NCBI RefSeq assembly: GCF_963576675.1
Contig: NC_088911.1
Coordinates: 89,867,256 to 89,931,255, forward strand
Source: Euphorbia lathyris
Lineage: Eukaryota > Streptophyta > Magnoliopsida > Malpighiales > Euphorbiaceae
Direction: 5' to 3'
DNA: 64,000 nucleotides
In this document: in pieces, positions 45,803 through 57,824 of the stretch
Layout of the letters: every line of letters starts with the position of its first letter
Position numbering within the stretch: position 1 is the stretch's first letter
Made by a program: the position numbers and the translations under genes
Notes under the pieces: generated by a model
Seen by the model: the letters and a program-made list of their open reading frames with translations, nothing else
Told to the model about the DNA's origin: nothing
Database searches by the model: none

Positions 45803-46921
45803 AGGGTCTATTTGGTTCAGCTGTTAGCTAATAGTTGTTGCAGTTGCTGTTAACTGTTTGCAGTTGCAGTAAGCTGTTAGTTGTTTGTTATTAGTTGTTT
45901 AATTACTAGTGTTTGGTAAAATTATATTGAATTGTTGCTGTTCGTATTTAAAATGTCTAATGTGGATATGTTTTAAATTAATCAACGATGAAATTATAAA
46001 AGAAAAAATGTGAAAAAATACCTATAACGTTTACAACTAGGAATAATTTTGCTCTTAATGTGTAAAATGGTGCAATTTTACTCATAACGCTGGCAGCTAA
46101 AAGCAATTTTACCCCTAACATTTGTAGGTTGAGTCGATTTCAGATATTATTAGAAAACATAGATATTTTATTTCTTATTATACACCAATTGCACATTCTA
46201 GTAGTTCTAAAAAGAGATTTCATATTTTTTTTTTGTGATTTAATAATAAAATTGAAAATTAATATTTATAAATTCGATGAAAATTGGAAAATTTTTTTCC
46301 AACTCGTATAAAAGACAATATATTTTTTTATTTTCTTAAAAAAAAATTCACGTCTAATCATATGTTTGTGATATGCTTCTAATGATGATAAAATAGTGCA
46401 CATGTGAAGTGTAGATGATAATATTCATAACCCAAGAAGAAGTTTGATAAATTATTTTTCAAATTGACCCAACTTGTCAATGTTATGGGTAAAATTGCTT
46501 TTGGCTGCCATAATTAGGGGTATAATATTGTACCATTTTAGATGTTAAGGGTAAAATTGCTTCTAGCTATAAATGTTGGGGGTATTTTTGCACCTTATCA
46601 TATTATAAAATAAAAAATGTGTTACACAAATTAATAAAAATAATCTATATAAAAAATAAAAAATTTATTGAAAGCAACAAAACCTTGTTCTTCCGGTAAT
46701 TATGTTGTAGAAATATAAATAATGTCAAAGTTCGAATAAGAAGGATAATTATGTCAATAACAACTAACTACAAATAGTTGTTTATGAAAAGCTCCAAAAT
46801 GCTGCAGTTCCCAGAAAAAATGCTAAACGTTGCGGTTATATAAACCTAACCAAACGCTATATTTCCCGCGGTTTGGAATGAAACGTTAAACGCTTATCCG
46901 AAAAGCTGAAATAAACACCCT
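45803..46921. mobile_element. Composite MITE: terminal-inverted element holding a second one
   Basis: Outer ends AGGGTCTATTTGGTTCAGCT and AGCTGAAATAAACACCCT are inverted with a few mismatches and surround 'gctgttagctaatagttgt'-type sequence. Inside, 46011-46592 forms a second pair of long arms ('tgaaaaaatacctataacg' against 'ggtatttttgca'), with 'gcaattttacccctaacat' repeated. Neither duplication could be fixed, so superfamilies are not assigned. Confidence 0.6.
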
Positions 46922-48325
46922 CTAAATGATGAGACCATCAAATATTTGAGAAAGTGCGATTTAGATGTGTCGAACAATTCAGGGGTCATCGTAATACAAT
47001 GGAACGATATTAGAGGCTAGAAACGCACAAAAGGAGCATTTCAGGGGCCGGGTCATCAACCAATGGCTGGGGTCGGCGACTCAAACCTTCTAATATTTGG
47101 GAAAAATTGTTGCAGGACGCCAACCTGCATGGATGTTGGGCGTTCACACGCCTAGTCTCGGCTGTTTCATTGAGGCTCTTTGTTTGAGAGCCTATTTCCA
47201 AATATGTGGAGCCCACTCTTGATGCCTTCCATTTAATTACCAATTAACCATTTATGTATTTAAAAGTGGATTAAACCCTTGAATGGTATTAATTTTTTTT
47301 AAAAAAAATCTTAATTTATTTCTTTAGAAGGAATTGTTTTTAACCTCACTTAAAAAACAGTCCCATTATATCACTTTATCCACCTTACACTTTATCCATC
47401 TTAATGGGTGGAAAAAGTATTTTATTTTACCTAATTACGACGCCAACAATACCATAATGAGGCAAAAGCAAGAATCCTTTCAGGTATCAACTCTCCTCCT
47501 TTTTAAAAGAGAGGAGGAGGTAATAATATATATATATATATATATTATATATAAATTTGATATTTTATATTTTTTAGTATACCTGCTTGGTATGTAATAT
47601 CCGTTTATTTTTAGAATTATTCATTCCGTCCAATTATTCTAATGGGTAAAATTATGAAATTGACATTACTCGTTTATTTTTTGAATTACCCATCCCGTTC
47701 AAACCTACAGGATAAGAGTATGAAATTCACATTATCCGCATGCAGGGGTGGCTCCAGTATTTTAGAGATCCTACACCGCTTTTATATTCTATTTTTTACT
47801 GTGTTATTAATGCACTAAATATATTTTTTTTGTTAGTAATGCACTAACTATTTAACCTATACATTTCACGTCGTATGGATGTTTCCTGCATCAAAAAGTT
47901 TCGTGAGACAATTCTGCCAGTTTTCTGCTACTACGAAAATTATTGTTTTGCCACTTATGTATTTACTGTTTTGCCATTTAGGGTTAATAACCTAAATGCC
48001 TTTTGTGTTCTCCATTCCCATTCTACCCCTATCACTCTCTATTATTTGTAACATAGCTAGGTATTTTAGCCTTTTAACTTTAATTTTGCCAGAGCTGTAT
48101 AAGTCTCCCTCTTTGTAAGGATATGGAATTTATATCAATAGAAATTAATACCTTTTTCTTTATGAAGTTTTTGTTAAAGTTTCAACCTTCAACAATAGGT
48201 AATTTATGATTTCCTATGGTTTAGTCCGTAAAACCCGAGATTAACTTCTTCTAGTTTAGCTAGAGAAGAACCTTTTTTTTGTTGATTTAAGATTAAAATC
48301 AACTCGTCCGAAACCGATCTGTAAC
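46922..48325. other. Intergenic region with old repeats
   Basis: Contains a GC-rich patch at 47040-47180 and a scrap 'caggggtggctccagtatttt' (47743). At 48090-48150 'gagctgtataagtctccctc' followed by 'atatggaatttatatcaat' resembles the promoter and poly(A) part of an old copia LTR. No gene. Confidence 0.5.
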
Positions 48326-48488
48326 ACACTTGTGAGATTGTAATTCTCGGTGAGTTGTTATTGATATGAAATATCGTATTTATACAGAATACAGTTCACT
48401 CTGTAGTGAACAACTATAGTCAACAACTGAGCCTATATTCTAGGCTAGGGATAAATAACAGAATTGATACAGATAAATAATACATATT

Positions 48489-51400
48489 CTAATACGCCCC
48501 CGTAGTCGAAAGGTTCGGAGGGCGAACATTGAGACTATTACGAAAATCTTCAAATAGTGTTGACGGAAGGCCTTTGGTGAAGATGTCAGTGATTTGATAG
48601 CGAGATGACACGTGAAGGACACGGACTTCGCCTTTTGCAACGCGTTCTCGGACAAAGTGAATGTCCATTTCCACATGCTTAGTACGGTGATGCTGAACCG
48701 GATTACCCGTGAGGTACACTGCGCTGATATTATCACAATACACTATTGAAGATTTCTGAATCGGACAGCCAAGTTCTAAAAGCAGATTGCGTATCCAGCA
48801 TGTCTCAGATACGACGTTGGTAACGCCGCGATATTCGGCTTCTGCGCTGGATCGGGACAGTGTTGGCTGTCGTTTGGTGGACCAAGAGATTAAATTATCC
48901 CCGAGGAATACACAGTAGCCTGATGTTGATCGGCGAGTGTCAGGACAGCCTGCCCAATCGGCGTCCGTGTAGGAGATCAATTAACTAGGAGAAGATGCCA
49001 AAAGTGTGAGGCCAAAGTCAAGAGTACCCTGAACATACCTGAGAATGCGTTTAAGAGAAGCCATGTGTGTAGTTTTTGGGTCGTGCATGAATAAGCATAT
49101 CTGTTGAACTGCATATGAGATATCAGGTCGGGTGAGAGTGAGATATTGGAGAGCACCAGCCAATCGTCTGAATTCAGTGGGGTCATGATAATCAGAGCCA
49201 GAATTGATACTGAGCTTTTGTTTGGTGTCAACTGGAGTGGCAGCCGAATTGCACGAGCTGAGTCCGGCTTTTGCAATTATTTCAGAAGCATACTTCCGCT
49301 GAGACAGAAATAAGGAGCCAGGAGAGTGAGTTACTGATATGCCTAAAAAATAGTGTAGAGGACCCAAATCTTTCATTGCAAATTCGGAGCTCAATTTGGA
49401 CATTACTGAAGCCTGAAGTGTGTCAGATGAAGTGATTAGCACAATATCATCAACATATAGAAGGATGTATGCCGTGTCAGAGCCTTGTCTGTAGATAAAT
49501 AAGGAGCTGTCAGATATGCTGTTGGAGAAGCCGATTCGTATGACAAAGTTAGCAAACCGCTGATACCAGGCCCGAGGTGCCTGCTTCAGGCCGTATAGTG
49601 ATTTCTGTAGCAGACAGACATGATCAGGATACCTGGAATCCCGGAACCCCAGTGGTTGATGCATGTAAACTGTTTCAGTAAGATCCCCATGGAGAAAGGC
49701 ATTTTTGACGTCTAATTGCCGAATTTTCCAATTTTTAGACAGTGCTATGCTGAGGACAGCACGAATAGTGGCCGGTTTAACCACAGGGCTAAATGTTTCA
49801 CCACAATCAACTCCTGCCAACTGTCCGGAACCATTCCCAACCAATCTTGCTTTATATCTCTCAAAGGAGCCATCTGACTTTGTTTTGTGCCTGAAAATCC
49901 ACCAACTACGAATAATATTAGCACATTTTGGACGGGGTACGAGTACCCACGTCTTATTTGCAATAAGAGCCTCAAATTCATCAGTCATGGCTTGTAGCCA
50001 GTTTGGATCAGTTAATGCAAGAGAAGGTGTTTTTGGAAGCGGAGATATGGTAGGTTTGGTTAATGTGGATAGATTGAGCATTCGACGAGGTTTATGGATG
50101 CCATGTTGAGCTCTCGTGGTCATTTTGTGATTGTTAACAATTTGTAATTGAGGAGACGAGACAGAAGGTGCTGTATCAGCAGAAGTTTGAGATGTATTGG
50201 AGGGGGAAATGTGGGCTGAAATCGGCTCGGAGGACTGCGTGTGCGCGATGCGCGCAGACGAGGAGACGGACGGACTGGGATTAGATGACGATACAAGAGA
50301 CGACTCGAACGAAGGGTGTGTACTTGACGGGACGACAGATGACACCGACGAACTGACGTGACCAGATGTCGGGTTAGACGATGCGGATGACTCGATTGGA
50401 CTTGAGGGAGTGACGGGTGACGCAGATGACGGGACAAATGTAACAGAAGTGGGTGACACGGACGAAGGTGCAGAATCAACGAAATTAGGAGTCGTGTGAG
50501 TGCGAAACGGGACAGCGGGTAGGAAATCGCTGTTCGATTCGACAGAAGTTGGCGGGGGAGATGTGCGATGTGGAGGTGCTGTTGAGAATGGAAGAATTGA
50601 TTCATCAAAAATTACATGACGGGATATGATTATCTTATTTCTAGATATGTCCAGACACTTGTATCCTCTATGATTAGAAGGATAACATAAGAAAACACAT
50701 GGAAAGGAACGAGACTCGAGCTTATTTCGTGTTTGGGATGGAATTAGAGGGTAGCACAGGCATCCGAAGATGCGCAAGTGGGAATAGGTGGGTTCCTGTT
50801 TGTACAGAATCTTGGTGGGTGATTGATATCCTAGAACTTTGTGAGGATATATATTTAGAAGATATGTTGCTAATTCGAGAGCATGTTGCCAGAACTTAAG
50901 CGGAATGGAAGCATGATGCATTACTGTTCTAATCAGATTATTAATGGTGCGAATGGTACGTTCTGATTTCCCATTTTGAGGTGAGGTATACGGGCAAGAG
51001 AACCGAAATTGCATTCCGTTTGTTTGATAGAATTGTTTAAAGGAATTGTTATTGAATTCACCCCCATTGTCACACTGAAAAACCTTAATTTCTCTTTCAA
51101 ATTGAGTTCGAACATACGACCGAAATATAAGAAAAGCGGAATAGACTTGAGATTTGTGAGCTAACGGAAAGGTCCAAAGAAAATTGGTGTGCGAATCTAA
51201 AAACAGTACATAAAAACGATGGCCACCCGAGCTAAGAACGGGTGAAGTCCAAATATCACTATGAATTAAATCGAAAGGCATACAAGCAAAATTGTTGGAG
51301 GACTGAAAAGGTAATTTTACTTGTTTTCCATTAATGCATGAAGAACAAGCAGAAGAATCCTTAACTTTATTACAAGAAATCAACTTTTTATTGAGCAGGG

Positions 51401-52912
51401 CGTTCAAAACAGGAAGCCCTGGATGTCCTAATCTATTATGCCAAACGGCGAAAGACAAAGCAGTGAAGACAGAATGAGATGACGCTGAATTGTGGGTGCT
51501 AGAGGTGACTGGATATAGGGCGCCGGAGCTCTTACATCTCATGATAGTAGTACCCGTCCGTAAATCCTTCACAGAAAAACCTAAAGGATCAAATTCAACA
51601 GACACTTGGTTATCTTTAGTAAATTGACGGACAGATATGAGATTTTTTATAAGATGAGGTGCATGCAGAACATTGGTTAATTTTAAACAGTGAGGATTAG
51701 CATTTAAATAGGCATTACCAGATCCACAAACAGGCATACAATGACCATTACCAACAATAATATTTTCATTGAGGTTCGAATTGAAATAAGAGGTGAATGT
51801 ACCTTTGTCAGCTGTCATGTGCGAGGTAGCTCCTGTGTCCATGTGCCATTGATTAGAAGGTGGAGCAAGTGTCATGGTGTGCATAGCTTCTGTAATATCA
51901 GTAGGCACATATGTTGGGGATTCCATATGAAGGTGTGCTTGCTGCATTGGAGGACGAGGCCCTAAGATTCCAGATTGGGACGGCTGTCTGCCTGAATTAG
52001 GGTAAGGACATGGAGGAGTAGCCCATTGTTGTTGTGGTGCCCATGGGTATGTATATCCCCAAGGAGGAATGGCAGTAGGACGATAATGTGGTGGCGGAGC
52101 CGATCGGTTGTGGTGTCGACCGCCCCTGCCGCGATTATAACGGCCACCGTGTCTGCCCCTACGGTAAGACGATGAGCCGCGATAATGCGCAGGTCGTGGA
52201 GTGTTATGCGACGGCACACTCGTAGCTTCGGCGGACGACACATTCAATGCAATTGGTTCAGATTGAGGAGGGGTCTTGCGGGCACGAGCTGTTTCTTCCA
52301 GAATCAGCATGGATCGGGCTCTCTGAAAAGATGGAAGAGGATCCCCATGTCTAATTTGAGTTCCAACGGTATCATAAGCTTCAGTCAGACCGGATATAAG
52401 TTGTAGCACCATCTGATCGTTAGTAACCGGACAATCCACATTTGTCAGTTGATCAGACAAAGATTTGAGATGCTGACAGTAGGCTGAGATATCAGAGTAG
52501 TCACTGAGTTTGGTTTTGGAGAATTCTTGTTGGAGAAATAGAGCTCGAGAATTCTTGTTGTCTGAGAAGGTTTCCTCTAAACGACTCCAGGCCCTGGCGG
52601 CTGTGGAATCGGTTTCAATAATAGTTGGAGAAGGTCGAGGGAGATGGTACTATAAATCCATTGAAGAACAACGGCATCAATGCGAGCCCAGAGCTTAGGA
52701 TTGGATTGTTTAAGATCATTGGCGGAAGGGTTGGTGGGTGATGGAGGAAATATATGGTCCAGGACCTCGAATGCGGTGGCATGGAGCTTGAACAGAGCAG
52801 CCCAAGTGGGGTAATGGCCTTTTTCTATGTCGAGAGTAATTTTGATAAAGGTAGAAATATTGGAGACGGTGAGGGACGGATGGTGATTTGGATTTGTGTT
52901 TGTGTTGTCCAT
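48489..52912 (-). pseudogene. Copia Gag-Pol polyprotein with one frameshift and one stop
   Basis: Gag starts at the ATG at 52912-52910 (MDNTNTNPNHH; ISTFIKITLDIEKGHYPTW). A frameshift near 52640 moves to the frame that runs 52460-48981. Domains on the minus strand: end of Gag with a Gly/Arg/His-rich region but no clear CCHC knuckle; protease HMDTGATSHM (about 51835); pre-integrase LWHNRLGHPG; integrase DDE core (DIWTS, CDNGGEF, KSERTIRT); a long Ser/Pro/Thr-rich linker (50600-50130); RT with LDVKNAFLHGDL and YVDDIVLI (about 49450). TAA at 48981-48979 then separates RNase H ([19 protein letters not shown]), which continues in frame to 48489. An upstream ATG at 52973 lies out of frame beyond a homopolymer of G (plus strand, about 52928-52940). 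Confidence 0.92.
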
Positions 52913-53141
52913 TGTCGAGTTTGATTTGGGGGGGGGGGGTGCCGGTTGAGGAGTTTACGGTGTTGGTGCTCATTATTGTCGACGGGAAGGGAAAGAAAAG
53001 GGGATTCTGTTCTGAACCGATAAGTAGAAGGTGATCGGAAAAAATGGAGAAGCTAACGGCGGCGGCGGCCGTGAGATTGGAGGTGATGTCGCGGCGGCGG
53101 CGGCGGGGAAGGAGAAAGATATTTGTGGATTAGAGTTAGGG

Positions 53142-53153
53142 TCTCTGATACCA
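53142..53153 (-). promoter_or_regulatory. Primer binding site of the copia element
   Basis: On the minus strand TGGTATCAGAGA directly abuts the 5' LTR, matching the initiator tRNA-Met primer except the last base. A CGG-rich leader (53060-53106) lies between it and gag. Confidence 0.88.
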
Positions 53154-53449
53154 TGTGAGATTGTAATTCTCGGTGAGTTGTTATTGATATGAAATATCGT
53201 ATTTATACAGAATACAGTTCACTCTGTAGTGAACAACTATAGTCAACAACTGAGCCTATATTCTAGGCTAGGGATAAATAACAGAATTGATACAGATAAA
53301 TAATACATATTATAATAACACTATATAACAAAGAATCGGCTCTGTCGTATACTATTCCCTTGGACCCCGGATTTTTGGTATTCCCAAAGGGCATGAATGA
53401 GTTGTTTTCATGAAACTAGAAGGACTTGCATCTACTTTCATATTCTTAA

Positions 53450-54102
53450 AGGTAATTAATTTATTAGTTCCTATATTTTGACAAAACACACTATTTAGTC
53501 CCTATATTTTTAAAAACACACGATAAGGTCTCTAAAATTTTTCTCGATGAACCGTTTAGTCCCTAACGTTTTTCTCGGTGAACTGTTTAGTCTCTGTTGT
53601 TAGACTCTCATGAAGATTCTGTTAGTCAATTTGGATTAGCATAAACATCTTTCGTCATCACTGAAGCAGTTGGTAGTAAAACATGAGTTGAGAATATGGA
53701 GGAAATTAAACTCACCATTGAGAGTAAGAGGATTTCCACCTTCAATTCTAACAGAAAGAGTAAGCAAGAGAGATTTGAGTTGATTTCTACCTTCAGTTCA
53801 AACAGGAAGACTGAGCATGAGTGATTCGATTATGGGTTATGAATTCAATTATTTTTCCATTTTTTTTTGTGAGCGCGAGTTGTGAGAGAAAGACATGGAA
53901 GTGTGGATTGCTTTTGACTGATAATAGTAAAGGGTAGTTTAGTCATTTTCGAATTCATAAACGATAAAAAATCAAACAAATAGACGGAATGACTAAATAG
54001 TTCACTAAGAAAAAGATTAGGGATCTTATTATGTGTTTTTTAAAATACAGTGACTACATAGTATGTTTTGTCAAAATATAAAAACTAATAAATTAATTAC
54101 CC
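53450..54102. mobile_element. Mutator-like MITE, 653 bp
   Basis: Long arms ('ggtaattaatttattagttcc' against its complement near 54080-54102) extend over 100 bp with 'tttagtccctaacgtttttctc' motifs inside. Flanks TATTCTTAA (53441-53449) and TATTTTTAA (54103-54111) match at eight of nine positions. No coding sequence. Confidence 0.8.
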
Positions 54103-54483
54103 TATTTTTAAATACCTAATTCGGAAAACTTGGAACCCTAATTTATCTTTAGATAACTATACTTTGACATTTGAACCATATACTTTCCACATGTAAATGC
54201 TCATTCTCATTCATATGGAATTACTTTATTTTTCTTGTTTTAAAAGCCAAACTTTGATATATTAGGGATTAGGGGTATCAAAGTCATTGCATCATGTATT
54301 ACCTTTTAACAGAAGAAAACAAAAAAAAAAGGAATAGTTTTTTTTTCAAGATTAGAGATGAGGACTTATGCTATTAAATATCTTCATTAACAAAGTCGTA
54401 TTATCGGTCCCATCCAGTTTATGGATGCAAATCTCCAATCCAATCCAATCCTACTTTTAATTCATTCTAATATTATTAGTATG

Positions 54484-56642
54484 TGTCGGGGGCTAATTTA
54501 ATTTTTTTTGTATTTTAACATAGGTTATAATTTTTACTCTATAGTTATTTTATTTTAATTAAATTCATTTTGCAACAAAATAAAAATGTGATAAAAAAAT
54601 AGAAAATAATATCAAAAGATTATTATAAAAAAAAACAGAAATAAAAAGAAAAGAAAAACAAATAATAAAAATCAGGAAGAAAATTTGCACCATTTTTCAG
54701 TAACCCGTCCAGCAACTTCGACAACGAAAACGGACCCCGAAACAGCAAGATATCAGACAGTTATTATTTTTTTTAGAAAGTTCGGGATGTTAGCTTTCCG
54801 GAATGTCAAAAACGGAGCAAACCGGAGCTAAAACGAAGCCGGTAGAATTTTTCAAAGACAAGCAGTGCTGAAAAACGGGTTGAATATGTCTGCCTATTTG
54901 AGGAACGTATTTCACGGCATTTCCTCCATTTTTCCAACTCCCAACTCAGCCATTTTCTTTCTTCAACTTATGGGAAGGTAATGGGATCATGGGTGAGAAG
55001 TTTAAGGGCCACTAATATAGGATTTGTTACTCAAAATCCTATAAATTGAGCTCAAATCCTTCATTCCAAACCCCACTCAAAAATCAATCAAACACACAGA
55101 ACAACTCAATTTGTCTATCAAATTCTCTGCCAAAATCGGCCTTTTTATCAATCCTTAGATTCGTAGAAATCGTTCTTTAGCATCTAATTAGTCTAAACAA
55201 TGTCTCAATTCCCAGAATTAGTTCTTTAATCTTCAGTTCCTCAGAAAAGCTTCCGATTTTCAGAAACTTCAAATCCGAAATTCTCTTAGTTTCAACCAAT
55301 TCTCAAATCGTTTCTTGCAATCTCTTAGTTAAGTCAGTAAAATCATCACCCAATCCTCGGTTCAAGCTTTCTTAGTGTAAATCAAATTTCACCATTGTTA
55401 TATTCTTCAAAGCTTCAAGCATTTTCCGTGAAACCAAGATCACCGAAACCCCATTTTCGAGTCATTCTTAGTTTACACACCTATTCCAAATCATGTTTAG
55501 AAACTTTTTATTGATCTCAATCAATTAAAAAGACCCAGAAACAAGCTTTTGAGTTTTTCATCATTGAAAAATTCATCAAACAACTTTCTGGTGAGCCGTT
55601 TTCCAAATTTTATTTAGAGTTTGTTAGCTGATCATTTTAGCCCAAATTAATTTTAATCTCTTTATTGACATCAATTCTCGAATTCTCAATTTTTATTTCG
55701 TAAAAAACGACATCCTATAGCCTTCTTAATCGCCCTTAAAGTACCCTCCACAAAACAGAATCAAGTTTTTGGTTTTTTCAACCATCAAACAATTATTCTG
55801 TCACCCCATTTTCAATAATTTATTCCGACTCATTTACTCGATCTTTTCTCGAAATTCCAGTTCTAAACTCTTCCTTTGCACACTAACTTTAAATACTAGC
55901 CTTCGTTTCGCTATAAATCCGACCTCTACAGCTTCCAAAATTGAGCCTGAAAGTCTCACGAAATCATTGTTTTGTTCCACAAAGTTCTGATGATCTATTA
56001 GCTTGATGGTAAATTTCTGCTCAAGTCTCTGAACTCTTCGAACTGCTCCGAATTCATCCAGAATTACCCGGACAACGCAACAACCCCCGAGCCGATTTTT
56101 CAGAGTTCCAGTCCTTAATTTCACACATCCCAACGATATCAAAGAGATTGGTTTAATTTTATTTCATCCCGTACATATTTGTTTTTCATGACTTATTTAC
56201 ATTTCTAGCTTTAAAGTTATTATTTCTTTTTAAGTTGTAATTTTCATGCCTTATTATTATTTGTAACACAAAAAACATTGAAAAAATTTACAAAATCAAT
56301 AAAAAATATAAAAGAAAATTAAAAAAATTATATTTTTGTATCGTTTTATTACTTTATTTTTGGTACTTATATTTAAAAATTGTTTTTTCCGACCGACCTG
56401 TCAAGTAACGTCGGGGCCCAAGACCGTTGTTTTTATTTTCAGTCATTGTAACGGTCGTCAATCGCTTTTTCGTTTAGAATTCAAGTAATTTAGGTGCATT
56501 TTATTTATTTACTGTATTCAATTACCATTTTACCATTTGAGAACTAGCTTCTCTGGCACGCCTGCATTATTTTTACCATTTTTAATCCCCGCACTCGCGT
56601 ATCAAGGTTGAAAATTGGGATATTTCAAAAATATCGCCAACA
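54484..56642 (+). mobile_element. Solo LTR S2
   Basis: A 2159-bp block from TGTCGGGGGCTAATTT to ATCGCCAACA is flanked by the exact duplication GTATG (54479-54483 and 56643-56647). TATAAA at about 55040 marks plus orientation. There is no primer site, coding region or second LTR. The GC-rich start and 'cgaccgacctgtcaagtaacg' near 56390 resemble LTRs of large Ty3/gypsy elements, but the lineage is not certain. Confidence 0.85.
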
Positions 56643-56647
56643 GTATG

Positions 56648-57108
56648 AGACTGTAATGCCTTGAGAATAACGTTCAGTTGTTATATGTAAAACAATTATC
56701 AAACACCTAAAAGGATCGGAAATGAGAATTTCAAAACTTAAATCAGTTAAAAAAATAATAGAGGTAGGGTACCAAAATTATTTCACAGTTATTGACAAAG
56801 TATCATTTTTACTTCACGTATAAAATATAGCACCAAATGAATTTCAGTGTTTATGAAATAGTGTAATTATAGCCTCATCTAATTGCACCGGAGAAGAAAA
56901 TGATAGAATGTTAGGGTTTAATTAATACTATTTCATTCATGTTTAAGGTTTAATTCACATCATTTATATAAATGTTGGGATTAAATCGATTCTATTTTGT
57001 TCATGGAGTCAATTTGACACTTCCCTGATTACTTTGAGATCATTTTGATACTTTATCCAATATAATATTTATGTTTAGAATCGGTTTAAAATAATTTGTC
57101 ATAAAGAA
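56648..57108. other. AT-rich intergenic sequence
   Basis: Repeated 'tagggttt aattaatac / aaggtttaattcacat' phrases near 56910-56960 suggest a decayed MITE. Nothing else is seen. Confidence 0.5.
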
Positions 57109-57124
57109 ATACTATAACATTTCT

Positions 57125-57808
57125 TTTTTTTTTTTTGATGAAAATAAGTACATCATTTCATTGATAAGAAAATTACAAGTACAACAAGAAAAGTAAGGAA
57201 TAAAACCTTACACAAGACTATGCCTAATACAAAATCCATATAGGTAACAAAATGACTACAGAGAGCAAAACAAACCATTACAGGTACTAATAACACAAAC
57301 AGATACATATACTTCTTGAAACTCCAAATTTGCAGAGAAGCGTCTGGAATCCAATCTTTATCATTTAAACTCTTCCGAATTTTCGGATCGAAGTCCTTTC
57401 TTTTGCAACCACGTAGATGCAGTGATCTACATATAAGATCTATCATTTCTGCTCTTGCTAAATCAGAAAACATTACAAATGAAAAAGATAATAAACAATA
57501 GTTGCAATTCAAACGGATTAAAAGATCCGGTAAAATATATGAAATCCAAAAACAAAGAAATTATAGAACAAAGAAAAGAAGAAGAAAAAAAACACAACGG
57601 TGCAAGGAGGAAAAAGGAAGACAATCTTCCTTCTTCCTCCTCAAATAAAAACTACAACTCGAAAGAGAAGAATACTCAATTAACAACAACAATCGATTGA
57701 TAAATTTGGTAAAGAAATAAGGCCGCGCTGCAAAATGGAAGAGAAGAGGAAGAAAGCAGTTATGATGAAGAAGAAAGCAGTTTTCGGCAGAAGATGATGC
57801 TTGCAAAC
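57125..57808 (-). mobile_element. Retroposed poly(A)-tailed sequence with 16-bp target duplication
   Basis: Flanks ATACTATAACATTTCT at 57109-57124 and 57809-57824 are identical. The plus strand begins with a T-run (57125-57139), the poly(A) tail of a minus-strand copy, so LINE machinery inserted it. The minus strand has a pyrimidine-rich leader with in-frame stops and a 119-codon frame (57512-57153) with two hydrophobic stretches near its end. No pol III boxes, so not an obvious SINE; no LINE RT or RNase H motif either. It may be a processed copy of a host transcript or a short non-autonomous retroposon. Confidence 0.78.
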
Positions 57809-57824
57809 ATACTATAACATTTCT

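Larger units (their letters stand above)
48331..53317 (-). mobile_element. Young Ty1/copia element, Ale/Retrofit-like
   Basis: The 4987-bp element has 164-bp LTRs at 48331-48494 and 53154-53317 that differ at one base (near 48490 / 53313), flanked by ACACT (48326-48330 and 53318-53322). On the minus strand the order is LTR, tRNA-Met primer site, gag, protease, integrase, RT, RNase H, polypurine tract (48495-48505), LTR. Short LTRs, a compact polyprotein with integrase before RT and the sequence style fit the Ale/Retrofit lineage. LTR identity implies recent insertion, although one frameshift and one stop interrupt the polyprotein. Confidence 0.93.

Noticed and set aside
47010..47243. 77-codon minus-strand ORF in a GC-rich patch
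   Set aside because: No domain; the patch looks like a fragment of a repeat.
48440..48736. 98-codon ORF overlapping the copia RNase H
   Set aside because: Out-of-frame shadow of the copia RNase H on the same strand.
49705..50899. Plus-strand ORFs of 66-134 codons within the copia element
   Set aside because: Antisense shadows of the minus-strand polyprotein.
32898..56647. Same TSD GTATG at T2 and at solo LTR S2, suggesting one event
   Set aside because: The LTRs are unrelated in sequence and length. Five-base identity can occur by chance.
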